Source: Acidobacteriota bacterium
GTDB taxonomy: Bacteria; Acidobacteriota; UBA4820
Assembly: GCA_029559035.1 (NCBI GenBank)
Contig: JAKQCT010000032.1
Location: forward strand, 1-64,000
DNA length: 64,000 nucleotides
Direction of reading: 5' to 3'
A program made the position numbers and the translations under genes. Each line of letters opens with the position of its first letter. Within the stretch, counting starts at the first letter, position 1. The notes beneath the pieces are model-generated. The model saw nothing but the letters and a program-made list of their open reading frames with translations. It was not told the DNA's origin and did no database searches. Positions 33,140-41,881 of this stretch are shown here, piece after piece.

Positions 33140-33649
33140 ATGTTCAGAGGCGGTGCCGAAGCGACGGTTGACGAGAAGGGTAGGGTGAAGATCCCTTCCA
33201 AGTTCCGCGTCCCGCTCGTCGAGACTTTCGGCCCCAGGCTCTTCATAACTTCATGGGCTGTGCCCTCAGTGAGGATATACCCCCTCAGCGAATGGGAAAA
33301 GATCGAGAACATCATGAGGAGTTCCGGTCGGGCGAACGATCCCCGGGTCAGGAGATTCCTCTGGAGCACCAGCCTTTACGGCGACGAGCAGGACATAGAC
33401 GGCCAGGGTCGGATCCTGATCCCCCCGAGGCTGAGGAAGTTCGCGAGGATGGAAGGCGAGGTGGTCGTCTGCGGCTACCCGACCAACGAACTTGAGATCT
33501 GGAAAGAATCGCTGTTCTACAAGAGGTTCGGCGAAGAGCCGATGTCTGAAGGCGATCAGAGCTATATCTCGGACTTGATCAAAGAGGGGACCGATGCGGA
33601 GATACGTTCACGTTCCGGTGATGACAAGGGAGGTCCTGAGAACTCTTGA
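33140..33649 (+). CDS. mraZ: Transcriptional regulator MraZ
   Basis: A 169-residue AbrB-fold DNA-binding protein with two MraZ repeats (DEKGRVKIPSKFR near residues 9-21 and DGQGRILIPPRLRKFA in the second half). MraZ represses its own dcw promoter by binding TGG-type direct repeats, which are present just upstream. Upstream start codons exist at 33125 and 33128, but the GGAG at 33130-33133 and the family N-terminus (MFRGG) favour 33140. The 3' end overlaps rsmH by 56 bases in another frame, and the C-terminal tail is longer than usual (typical family length about 150). Confidence 0.93.
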   Translation: MFRGGAEATVDEKGRVKIPSKFRVPLVETFGPRLFITSWAVPSVRIYPLSEWEKIENIMRSSGRANDPRVRRFLWSTSLYGDEQDIDGQGRILIPPRLRKFARMEGEVVVCGYPTNELEIWKESLFYKRFGEEPMSEGDQSYISDLIKEGTDAEIRSRSGDDKGGPENS

Positions 33650-34523
33650 TCTAGCCGGAGGAGGGTGGTTCGTGGATTGCACACTGGGTCTCGGAGGACA
33701 CAGCGAGAAAATACTTGAATCGAGCCCTTCGGCCAGAGTGCTGGGCATCGACCGGGACGCTTCCGCCCTTGACATCGCGAAAGATAGGCTCTCCCGCTTC
33801 GGCGATCGGATCCTGTTCCACCACGGGAATTTCAAGGACATCGGGGAATGGGAGCGTCTCCTCCCCGAGGCGCCCAACGGCATCCTGGCGGACCTGGGGC
33901 TTTCCTCGCTCCAGCTCCAGGACGGCAGGGGATTCAGTTTCAGGGACGAGGGCTCTCTCGACATGCGGATGGACTGCGGCTCGGGGCGGAGCGCTTCCGA
34001 GCTGATCGCTTCCGAAACGGTGGAGGAGCTGGCCAGGATCTTCCGCGAATACGGAGAGGTCGAATTTCCGGGCCGCATCGCAAAATCCATAGCGGCCAGG
34101 AGGGAGCTTTCCCCCGTTTCGACCGCAAAAGAACTTGCGGATATAGTTAGGGATGCTGTGCCTCGCAAGTCCCGCCCCGAAAAGATAAATCCTGCGACCA
34201 AAGTGTTTCAGGCGATAAGGATAGCCGTGAACGGCGAACTGGAGGGACTCGGAGAGTTCATTCGCGGAGCCGTTTCGATTCTCGCGGCTTCGGGCCGGAT
34301 AGTGGTAATAGCCTACCATTCGCTCGAAGACAGGATAGTCAAGACCGTCATGAGAGACCTCGAGAAGGACTGCATTTGCCCTCCCAGGCTGCCTGTATGC
34401 GGTTGCGGCCGCAGGGCCTCTTTAAGGCTTCCGGAACGGAACGCGCTCAGGCCTTCAATGGAGGAGGTCCTCGAGAACCCCTCGTCCAGGAGCGCGCGCC
34501 TCAGATACGCGGAGAAGGTATGA
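33594..34523 (+). CDS. rsmH: 16S rRNA (cytosine-1402 N4) methyltransferase
   Basis: A 309-residue SAM-dependent methyltransferase (MraW) that modifies C1402 in the ribosomal P site. Seen: HVPVMTREVL at the N-terminus, the SAM motif CTLGLGGHSEKIL (residues about 29-41) and GIDRDASAL, LADLGLSSLQL, and the C-terminal AYHSLEDRIVK. A start at 33594 (after GAGGGGACCG) lies inside mraZ, so the two overlap by 56 bases. The stop overlaps ftsL by ATGA. This is the standard second gene of dcw clusters. Confidence 0.95.
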   Translation: MRRYVHVPVMTREVLRTLDLAGGGWFVDCTLGLGGHSEKILESSPSARVLGIDRDASALDIAKDRLSRFGDRILFHHGNFKDIGEWERLLPEAPNGILADLGLSSLQLQDGRGFSFRDEGSLDMRMDCGSGRSASELIASETVEELARIFREYGEVEFPGRIAKSIAARRELSPVSTAKELADIVRDAVPRKSRPEKINPATKVFQAIRIAVNGELEGLGEFIRGAVSILAASGRIVVIAYHSLEDRIVKTVMRDLEKDCICPPRLPVCGCGRRASLRLPERNALRPSMEEVLENPSSRSARLRYAEKV

Positions 34524-34894
34524 GGAACCAGGAGATCATAGTCGGCAAGCCGATAGCCCAGCCCGACAGGAACGCAGGGTCGGACCTGCTCAGGATCTTC
34601 TTCATCGGGCTTGTCTTCGCGGTCCCCCTCGTGATCTACATAGCCCTGTCCGTGAAGTACCTCGCGATCGAGTACCAGATCTCCGAACTGATCACGCGGA
34701 AGGAGGAGCTCAAGCGGGAGAGGGCCATCCTCCTTCTGAAAAAAGAGCGCCTCCTCAGCCTTGGGGCCGTCGAAGAGATCGCGGGCCAGAAGCTTGGAAT
34801 GGTGAGGGAGGCTCCGACAGAGATCAGGACCGATTTCACCCAGGAAGAGATAAAATCGGCGCTCAACAAGCAGAAGGAAGGAGAGCCGAAGTGA
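34520..34894 (+). CDS. ftsL: FtsL-like cell division protein
   Basis: A 124-residue bitopic protein. Cytoplasmic N-terminus about 22 residues, one membrane helix (about 23-45, LLRIFFIGLVFAVPLVIYIAL), then a periplasmic leucine-zipper-like coiled coil (about 55-95). Sequence identity in FtsL is always low. The call rests on topology, size and position between rsmH and ftsI. GGAGAAGGT precedes the ATG; the long frame upstream of it belongs to rsmH's shadow. Coupled on both sides by 4-base overlaps (ATGA, GTGA). Expected to form a complex with FtsB and FtsQ, both present. Confidence 0.85.
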   Translation: MRNQEIIVGKPIAQPDRNAGSDLLRIFFIGLVFAVPLVIYIALSVKYLAIEYQISELITRKEELKRERAILLLKKERLLSLGAVEEIAGQKLGMVREAPTEIRTDFTQEEIKSALNKQKEGEPK

Positions 34895-36597
34895 GGAAGC
34901 ACCTGCTTTCCTCCAGGATGGCGCTGTTCGCGCTGGCTGTCCTTTTGATGGCCGCGGGAGTCGTTTCGAAGCTGGTTTACCTCCAGGTCTTCCACTGCAG
35001 GGAGTACAGGGCCGAGGCTCAGGAACAGGCAGAGGGGCGCATCAAGATCGAACTGCCGAGGCCACAGTTCCTGGACAGGAACGGCGTCGTCCTAGCGGGC
35101 AGCGTCGAGAAACCATCCCTGTGCGTCATGAAGCCGCAGGAGATAGAAAATGTCAACGCGCTCGCGGACAGGGTCTCGAGGATGAGCGGCGAACCTTCGA
35201 GATCGATCCTTTCGAGGCTGAGCTCCAGGAAGACATTCACCTGGCTCGCGAGGAAACTGCCTGCAGAAATGACCGAAGAAGCGGAGCATATCGCCTCCTC
35301 TTTCGAAGGGGTCTCGCTGGTCAGGGAATGGGGCAGGTACTATCCCAAGGGAAGGCTCGCCTCCAACCTGATAGGGACCGTGGGCATCGACGGCGGCCTT
35401 TCGGGCCTGGAGGACAATTGGAACAGGCAGCTAAGCCAGGGTGAAAGGGAATACATCATCTTCAGGGTCGGGAAAAAGACGAAACTTTACCCCATCGAAT
35501 CCCTGGGCTCGCTGGTGGAAGAGCCTCCCGCCATTGTCCTCACGATAGACGAAGCCATCCAGTACGAGGTGGAAAAAAAGCTGGACGAGGCATTCGAGAC
35601 ATACAAACCCGTCTCGGCGGCCGCCATAGTGATGTCTGTGCCGGACGGAGAGATACTGGCCATGGGAGTAAGGCCCAATTTCGATCCGAACAGGCCGGGG
35701 GATTCGCGGCCGAGGGACTGGCGCAACATTGCGGTGCTCGACAGTTACGAACCCGGAAGCACTTTCAAGCTGATAACCGTGGCGGCCGCGCTGGAAACGG
35801 GCGCTATCACCCCTTACGACCAGATACTCGTGGGCGACGGGTCGCTGACCATCGGAGACCACACGATCCACGACGACCACCCGCCTCACAAGTCGTTCTA
35901 CAGCGTCGAAGAGGTGATCACCTTCAGCTCCAACGTGGGCGCGGCCAGGATAGGCATGATGATCCCGAGGCAGGCTTTCTACGATTTCATGACGGAGAAG
36001 TTCGGATTCGGCAGGCCGACCAAGCTGCGCATGAAAGGAGAATCCTCCGGATACATAAGCCGCCCGAAGAGCTGGTCGGCGCTCTCCGCGCCGTCGATAT
36101 CTTTCGGGCAGGAAGTTAGGGTCAGCCCCCTTCAGCTGGCCGTAGCATACGGGACTGTGGCTTCCGAGGGAGTGAGAGTTACACCGAAGATCATAAGGGG
36201 GGTTCCGTCCCCTCCTCCCGAGAAAGTGCTTTCCGAATCGAACGCGAGAGCTCTCATAAGAATGCTGACGAACGTCGTTGACGAGGGGACGGGCAAGAGC
36301 GCCCGCATCCCGTTGGTCGAAGTGGCGGGTAAAACAGGCACGGCTCAGAAACTCGGTCTGAAGCTGGAGGCCGGGAGAAGAGGAAGGATCGCTTACTTCG
36401 TCGGGTTCGCTCCGGCCGAGGATCCGAGGATCGTGACGCTGGTAATGGTCGACGACCCCGTGGGACAGGTATACGGCGGCGCGGTATCCGCCCCCATCTT
36501 CGCGGACATAACTTCCTTCGCTCTCAAGAGACTCAATATAAGGTTCCGGCCCTACGTGCCGGAGGACCTGGCGATGCTCTCGAGGGAGAACAGATGA
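34891..36597 (+). CDS. ftsI: Division-specific penicillin-binding protein (transpeptidase)
   Basis: A 568-residue class B PBP that cross-links septal peptidoglycan. Seen: N-terminal membrane anchor (residues about 9-28), pedestal domain, and the transpeptidase with Ser290 in GSTFK, SSN at 346-348 and KTG at 481-483, the three active-site motifs. No C-terminal PASTA repeats are present, unlike Spo/DivIB-type Gram-positive homologues. The start is GTG and overlaps ftsL by GTGA; the stop overlaps murE by ATGA. Confidence 0.95.
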   Translation: MRKHLLSSRMALFALAVLLMAAGVVSKLVYLQVFHCREYRAEAQEQAEGRIKIELPRPQFLDRNGVVLAGSVEKPSLCVMKPQEIENVNALADRVSRMSGEPSRSILSRLSSRKTFTWLARKLPAEMTEEAEHIASSFEGVSLVREWGRYYPKGRLASNLIGTVGIDGGLSGLEDNWNRQLSQGEREYIIFRVGKKTKLYPIESLGSLVEEPPAIVLTIDEAIQYEVEKKLDEAFETYKPVSAAAIVMSVPDGEILAMGVRPNFDPNRPGDSRPRDWRNIAVLDSYEPGSTFKLITVAAALETGAITPYDQILVGDGSLTIGDHTIHDDHPPHKSFYSVEEVITFSSNVGAARIGMMIPRQAFYDFMTEKFGFGRPTKLRMKGESSGYISRPKSWSALSAPSISFGQEVRVSPLQLAVAYGTVASEGVRVTPKIIRGVPSPPPEKVLSESNARALIRMLTNVVDEGTGKSARIPLVEVAGKTGTAQKLGLKLEAGRRGRIAYFVGFAPAEDPRIVTLVMVDDPVGQVYGGAVSAPIFADITSFALKRLNIRFRPYVPEDLAMLSRENR

Positions 36598-38081
36598 CGA
36601 CGCGGATGACCATCGGCGATCTTCTCTCCGTGATCCCCTTTTCGAGCGTCACCGGCTCTCCCGAGACGGTCGTCGGAGGGATTACATGTTTCAGCTGGGA
36701 CGTGGAAAAAGGAGACATCTTCGCCGCTCTCGTCGGGTTCAGGGATGACGGAAGGAAGTACGCCGTGCAGGCGGTGGAAAAAGGAGCCGCCGCGGTCCTG
36801 TCGGACGGCGGGCCGCTTCCGGGATTCCCCACTTCCGTTCCGTGGATCGTGTCGGGAAAAGCTAGGAAGGCTCTGTCGGCGGCCGCAGCCCACTTTTATC
36901 CCCCGGCCGGGGATGCCCCCGCGCTCGCCGGAATAACCGGCACCAACGGGAAGACAACGATAACCTATCTTCTCAGGAACATCTTCAGGGAGGCGGGAGG
37001 CGGTGGGATTCTCAGCACTATCGAGTACGACGACGGGGAGAAACTGGTCGAGGCTTCGCGGACCACTCCCGAGGCTCCCTTCATCCACAAGTGGATCAGG
37101 AAACTCTCCCTCGGGAAAACTCCTTTTTCCGCGATGGAGGTTTCGTCGCACTCTCTCGAGCTTCACAGGGTGACCTCGCTGAAGTTCGACGCCGCCGCGT
37201 TCACGAATCTGACCAGGGACCACCTCGACTTCCACGGCACGATGGAAAAATATTACGAAGCGAAGAGGAAGCTTTTCGATCTTGTAAAACCGGGCGGAGC
37301 TTCGGTCATTAACATCGAAGACAACTACGGCGTCCGCCTGGCGTCCGAGATGGACGGAAAAAAGGTGATCAAGGTCGGTTCCTCCGCCCCCGCGGACATC
37401 CGCCCCGGGAACATCGAAATGTCCATCGCGGGAATCCGTGGCACCGCCCTGACGCCTTTCGGAGACCTCGTCATCGATTCGCCCCTGGTCGGGAGGTACA
37501 ACCTCTTCAACATCCTGACCGCCGCCGGGGTCGCCCTTTCCATGGGGATAAGCCGTGAGGCGGCTGCGCTCGGGATATCGAAAACTCTCGGGATACCGGG
37601 AAGGCTGGAGAGGGTCGACGCGGGCCAGGAGTTCTCGGTCTTCGTGGATTACGCCCATACCGACGACGCGCTCAAGAACCTGCTTTCGAACCTAAAGCCG
37701 CTTATCAAGGGCAGGCTCATAACCGTGTTCGGGTGCGGAGGGAACCGCGACAGGACGAAAAGGCCACTCATGGGAGCGGTCTCGGCGAGGCTCAGCGACG
37801 TCGTGGTCCTCACGGCAGACAATTCGCGCGACGAAGACCCCGCAGACATAGCCCGCGACATCGAAGCGGGAATAACCCCGGAACTCACTGGCGCGAAAAA
37901 GTACATCAGGGAGCTGGACAGGAGGGAGGCGATCAGGAAGGCCTTCGCCGAAGCCGGCCGGGATGACGCCGTCGTGATAGCCGGCAAAGGCCACGAAAAG
38001 ACTCAGACCGCCCGCGGAGTTTCAATCGCTTTCCACGATCCGACCGTGGCCATGGAGATACTCGGGGAGGCACGCGGATGA
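36594..38081 (+). CDS. murE: UDP-MurNAc-tripeptide synthetase
   Basis: A 495-residue Mur ligase that adds the third stem residue. Seen: the ATP loop GTNGKTT near residues 116-122, the substrate segment NLTRDHLDFHGTMEKY, the central FVDYAHTDDALKN, and the amino-acid recognition motif DNSR at 409-412 followed by DEDP. Family knowledge: DNPR marks meso-diaminopimelate enzymes, and the Arg contacts the DAP carboxylate. The Arg is kept here, while Pro is replaced by Ser. Meso-DAP is the likely substrate, in line with the OmpA protein. Overlaps both neighbours by 4 bases. Confidence 0.95.
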   Translation: MTTRMTIGDLLSVIPFSSVTGSPETVVGGITCFSWDVEKGDIFAALVGFRDDGRKYAVQAVEKGAAAVLSDGGPLPGFPTSVPWIVSGKARKALSAAAAHFYPPAGDAPALAGITGTNGKTTITYLLRNIFREAGGGGILSTIEYDDGEKLVEASRTTPEAPFIHKWIRKLSLGKTPFSAMEVSSHSLELHRVTSLKFDAAAFTNLTRDHLDFHGTMEKYYEAKRKLFDLVKPGGASVINIEDNYGVRLASEMDGKKVIKVGSSAPADIRPGNIEMSIAGIRGTALTPFGDLVIDSPLVGRYNLFNILTAAGVALSMGISREAAALGISKTLGIPGRLERVDAGQEFSVFVDYAHTDDALKNLLSNLKPLIKGRLITVFGCGGNRDRTKRPLMGAVSARLSDVVVLTADNSRDEDPADIARDIEAGITPELTGAKKYIRELDRREAIRKAFAEAGRDDAVVIAGKGHEKTQTARGVSIAFHDPTVAMEILGEARG

Positions 38082-39457
38082 GAATCTTCAGCGCGTCGGA
38101 AGCGGCGAAGACAACCGGAGCGGAACTGCTGGGAGATCCCGGCACCGCGTTCTCGGGGGTTTCCTATGATTCCCGCTCGGTCCTTGAAGGAAGCCTGTTC
38201 GTCGCTGTCAAGGGCGAGAAAGCTGACGGAGCCGATTATATCGAAGCTTCGTTCGCCCGGGGTGCCTCAGTCGCCCTCACTTCGAGGCGCGTGGAACCGC
38301 CGCCGGGCAGGGCGCTTCTTCTGGCAGAGTCTCCAGAGGAGGCAGTGCGGCTTCTGGCGATCTCGGCAAGGAGGGACTTCAAAGGCACCGTGATCAGCGT
38401 AGTAGGGTCCGCGGGAAAAACCACGACCAAGGAATTCTCGGCGAAATTCCTCTCCACGCTCGGCCGGACCTTCGCGACGAGCGGCAACAGGAACAATCTG
38501 CTCGGGCTTCCGGAAATGATACTCGGCGCGGATGAAACGGCCTCCTACTGGGTGCTGGAGATGGGCATTTCCAAGCCCGGAGAAATGGAAAGCCTCGCCC
38601 CGATAGCATCCCCGAATGTGGTGCTGTTCACTTCCATCAGGCCTGTCCACACCGAGTTCTTTCCTTCGCTGGAATCCATAAGGGACGAAAAGGCGAAAGT
38701 CCTGTGTCATCTCTCCCGTCCGTCTTTCTTCGTTTACAACGCTGACGACGCCCTTCTTTGTGAGCTTCCGGCCCTTTTCGGAACAACTTCCTACTCGTTC
38801 GGCCGTTCGGAAAAGGCCGACCTCCGGATACTGTCTATCGAAGACAAGGGCGAGAACGGCTTCTCCCTGGAACTGCTATACAGGGGAGAGTCGGTGACCG
38901 TGCCCATACCATTCCTCAATATGGTCCAGTGCCACAATTTCTCCGCCGCGCTTATGCTTACCCTTGCCCTGGGAGGCGACCTGTCATCTGCGCTCGAGGT
39001 CGCGCCGCTCCTATCTCCAGCAGCTCACCGAGGCGTCCCTCACTGTCTGAAGCAAGGGATACTTCTCTACGACGACAGCTACAATTCGAACCCGGAAGCC
39101 CTTGTATCGCTCATAAAAAGCGCTTCGGGTTGGAAGAGGCGCCTGGTCGGGGTTTTCGGCGAAATGAAGGAGCTCGGCGCCGAAAGCGAAAAATACCACA
39201 GGGAGGCCGGAGCGCTGGCCAGCGAAGTTTTTTCTTCTCTCCTTTGCGTCGGCGCTGACGGCGCAAGGACGCTCGCTCTCGAGTTCAGCGGCTCGGACCG
39301 CCAGGTCTTCTGGGCCGGCAGCTGGGAGGACGGCTACAGGTGGCTGAGGGGGCAGGTCGATCCCGGCGACGCCGTCATAGTGAAAGGATCCAGGTCGATA
39401 GGCCTCGACAAGCTCGTTGACAGATTCCTGGAAGATTATAAGGAAGGCGCGTCATGA
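38078..39457 (+). CDS. murF: UDP-MurNAc-pentapeptide synthetase (D-Ala-D-Ala adding)
   Basis: A 459-residue Mur ligase that attaches D-Ala-D-Ala made by Ddl. Seen: the N-terminal substrate domain, P-loop GSAGKTTTK at residues 110-118 (the usual form is GSNGKTTTK), EMGISKPGEM (acidic Mg-binding block), and DDSYNSNP in the C-terminal half. Length is normal. In most dcw clusters mraY follows murF. Here murD follows directly with an ATGA overlap. Confidence 0.94.
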   Translation: MRIFSASEAAKTTGAELLGDPGTAFSGVSYDSRSVLEGSLFVAVKGEKADGADYIEASFARGASVALTSRRVEPPPGRALLLAESPEEAVRLLAISARRDFKGTVISVVGSAGKTTTKEFSAKFLSTLGRTFATSGNRNNLLGLPEMILGADETASYWVLEMGISKPGEMESLAPIASPNVVLFTSIRPVHTEFFPSLESIRDEKAKVLCHLSRPSFFVYNADDALLCELPALFGTTSYSFGRSEKADLRILSIEDKGENGFSLELLYRGESVTVPIPFLNMVQCHNFSAALMLTLALGGDLSSALEVAPLLSPAAHRGVPHCLKQGILLYDDSYNSNPEALVSLIKSASGWKRRLVGVFGEMKELGAESEKYHREAGALASEVFSSLLCVGADGARTLALEFSGSDRQVFWAGSWEDGYRWLRGQVDPGDAVIVKGSRSIGLDKLVDRFLEDYKEGAS

Positions 39458-40797
39458 AGGTGATGGTGCTTGGGCTCGGTTTGTCGGGGATATCCGCCGC
39501 GAAGCTCTCGATATCTCTGGGCCACGCGACCTCCGGGACCGACCAGCTTCCTTTCCGCTCCCTCCCCGCGGGTGTCAGAGACCTCCAAGGAAATGGATTC
39601 AAGTTCATGGACGAAGAGAACGCCATGGAAGCGATAAGGGATTTCGACCTGCTGGTGATCTCCCCGGGGGTTCCTCCAGGGAACAACCTGGTGATGAAAG
39701 CCCGGTCGCTCGGCGTCGAGGTGATAGGCGAGGTCGAATGGGCCTTCAGGAATTGCAAGGGAAGGATCGTAGGCATAACGGGCTCGAACGGGAAGAGCAC
39801 GACCACGGCTCTTGCCGCATCGCTCCTGAAGGCGTGCGGTTTTGACGCGAGGCTCGGAGGGAACATCGGCATTCCTTTCTCCGGGCTCGTCGAGGGGGCT
39901 GGCGAGGGAACCATATTCGTTCTCGAACTCTCGTCCTTTCAGCTCGAGACCGTTGCGGATTTCAGGGCCGACATAGCAGTTCTGCTGAATGTCACACCGG
40001 ATCATCAGGACCGGTACGCAGGGATCGAAGATTACGCCCGCGCCAAGGCGAGAGTGTTCGAAAGACAGGACGGAAATTGCGCCGCGATCCTCAACATCGA
40101 CGACCCGTTCGCCGTTGAAGCGGCGAAAACGACAGAAGGAGAACGTTACTTCTTCTCGCTCAAAAGGCATGAAGAGCGGGGAGCGTTCCTAGCCGGCCGG
40201 GATGTGATGTACAGGAACGATTCCGGCGATGTCTCGACTTTGTTCTCCGCGGCCGAGCTCTCGATAAAGGGCCCGCACAACCTCGAGAACGCAATGGCCG
40301 CCTCGATGGCTGCGTTGCTCTGCGGAGGGACCGCGAAAAAAATACGGGAAGCGCTCCCCTCTTTCCCGGCCCTGCCTCACAGGCTGGAGCTTGTGTCTGA
40401 CAGGCGTGGAGTGAAGGTCTACAACGACTCCAAGGCGACCAACACGGACTCCGTGCTGAAAGCGCTCGCGTCCTTCGACGGAAGGATAATCCTCCTGCTC
40501 GGGGGAAAGGACAAGGGCGCCGATTTCACTCTGCTGCTGCCGGGGATCAGGGAACGCTGCAGGAAGGTAGTCGCGTTCGGAGCAGCCGCCGGAAAGGTCG
40601 TGGAACAGATCGGAAAGGAAACGGGGGCGATCGCTTTCGGAACCCTGAAGGAAGCGACGCGGTTCGCCATCTCTTCCGCCGAACAGGGCGACATCGTCCT
40701 TCTTTCCCCCGCGTGCGCGTCGTTCGACGAATTCAGGAACTTCGAGGACCGCGGGGACCGCTTCAGGGAATACGTGCTGGAGGCCACGGACAGATGA
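39454..40797 (+). CDS. murD: UDP-MurNAc-L-Ala D-glutamate ligase
   Basis: A 447-residue Mur ligase that adds D-glutamate as the second stem residue. Seen: an N-terminal Rossmann-like GLGLSGISAAKLS, the P-loop GSNGKSTTT from residue 110, ELSSFQLE (Mg/UMAG site), NVTPDHQDRY, and the YNDSKATNTDSVLKAL segment. Coupled by ATGA overlaps to murF and ftsW. Confidence 0.94.
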   Translation: MKVMVLGLGLSGISAAKLSISLGHATSGTDQLPFRSLPAGVRDLQGNGFKFMDEENAMEAIRDFDLLVISPGVPPGNNLVMKARSLGVEVIGEVEWAFRNCKGRIVGITGSNGKSTTTALAASLLKACGFDARLGGNIGIPFSGLVEGAGEGTIFVLELSSFQLETVADFRADIAVLLNVTPDHQDRYAGIEDYARAKARVFERQDGNCAAILNIDDPFAVEAAKTTEGERYFFSLKRHEERGAFLAGRDVMYRNDSGDVSTLFSAAELSIKGPHNLENAMAASMAALLCGGTAKKIREALPSFPALPHRLELVSDRRGVKVYNDSKATNTDSVLKALASFDGRIILLLGGKDKGADFTLLLPGIRERCRKVVAFGAAAGKVVEQIGKETGAIAFGTLKEATRFAISSAEQGDIVLLSPACASFDEFRNFEDRGDRFREYVLEATDR

Positions 40798-41873
40798 AGG
40801 AAGCCAGGTTCGACCGCACTATCCTTGTCCTGACGAGCATCCTGCTCTTCATCGGGATAATCGCGATATATTCGGCCTCGTTCATATTCGCCCTGACAAG
40901 GAAGGGGGACCCGAACTATTTCCTCTGGAGACAGCTCCTCTTTGTCCTGGCCGGGGTGGCGGTGTTGACGGCAACCCTGAACTTCCCCGTCAAGCTGCTT
41001 AAAAACAGGAACTTCATCCTGGCCGTCTTCGGGCTTCAGGCTCTGGCGCTCCTCGTGGTGATGTTCGCGCCCAAGATAAACGGCTCCCACAGATGGCTGA
41101 AGTTCGCGGGATTTTCCATCCAGCCGTCGGAGTTCGCGAAGATCGTAGTGATACTTCTCACCGCTTACGCGCTGCAGAAAAAGATCGAGAAAAAGCTCGA
41201 ATGGGGACACGTGATAGTGAAGGCGGGAATTCCGGTCCTGATCCTTTTCGCCCTGATAATAATCGAACCGGACATGGGGATGTCCGCGATGCTTCTTTTC
41301 ATAGCCGCCTCCATGTTCTTCGTCGCGGGCCTTCCGTGGAAGGGTATCGTACCGATAGGAGCGGTGCTCGCACTGGGACTCGCGGTGCTGATAATAATAG
41401 CGCCGTACAGGCTGCAGAGGATAGTCGGGAACCCCGACAACGACCCTCAGCATTCGGGTTTCCAGGTGAGGCAGTCCCTCATAGCCGTCGGCAGCGGAGG
41501 CGTGTGGGGCAAGACTCTCGGAGGAGGAAGCCAGAAAAGGCTCTTCCTCCCGTTACCGCACACGGACTTCATCTTCGCGAACATTGCGGAGGAAATGGGG
41601 CTCTGGGGGTGCTCGATGATCCTGTTCCTGTATCTTTTCTTCGGCTACAGAGGTTTCAGGATAGCCGCGAAGCTGCAGGATCCTTACCTTTCTTACATAG
41701 CTTTCGGAGTGACAGCCTGGATCGTGGTCCAGGCGCTGATCCACATCTCCGTGAACCTTTACCTTCTGCCTCCGAAGGGGATGCCGCTTCCTTTCATTTC
41801 CTACGGCGGTTCTTCGATGCTTTCGACGATGGCGGGCGTCGGGCTTCTGCTCAACGTCAGCAGGCAGGTGTGA
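40794..41873 (+). CDS. ftsW: SEDS-family peptidoglycan polymerase FtsW
   Basis: A 359-residue polytopic membrane protein with about ten helices. Seen: the SEDS signature segments (KINGSHRWLKFAGFSIQPSEFAKI, and the C-terminal LPPKGMPLPFISYGGSSM). FtsW polymerises lipid II at the septum together with FtsI, which lies upstream. The annotated frame opens upstream inside murD, but the ATGA overlap start gives the expected N-terminus. In typical clusters murG follows ftsW. Here only 8 bases separate it from murC. Confidence 0.94.
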   Translation: MKEARFDRTILVLTSILLFIGIIAIYSASFIFALTRKGDPNYFLWRQLLFVLAGVAVLTATLNFPVKLLKNRNFILAVFGLQALALLVVMFAPKINGSHRWLKFAGFSIQPSEFAKIVVILLTAYALQKKIEKKLEWGHVIVKAGIPVLILFALIIIEPDMGMSAMLLFIAASMFFVAGLPWKGIVPIGAVLALGLAVLIIIAPYRLQRIVGNPDNDPQHSGFQVRQSLIAVGSGGVWGKTLGGGSQKRLFLPLPHTDFIFANIAEEMGLWGCSMILFLYLFFGYRGFRIAAKLQDPYLSYIAFGVTAWIVVQALIHISVNLYLLPPKGMPLPFISYGGSSMLSTMAGVGLLLNVSRQV

Positions 41874-41881
41874 GGTGAAAA

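Noticed and set aside
34376-34519. Longer N-terminus for the FtsL-like protein
   Set aside because: This stretch is the conserved end of rsmH in another frame; ATG 34520 has a good SD and the ATGA overlap.
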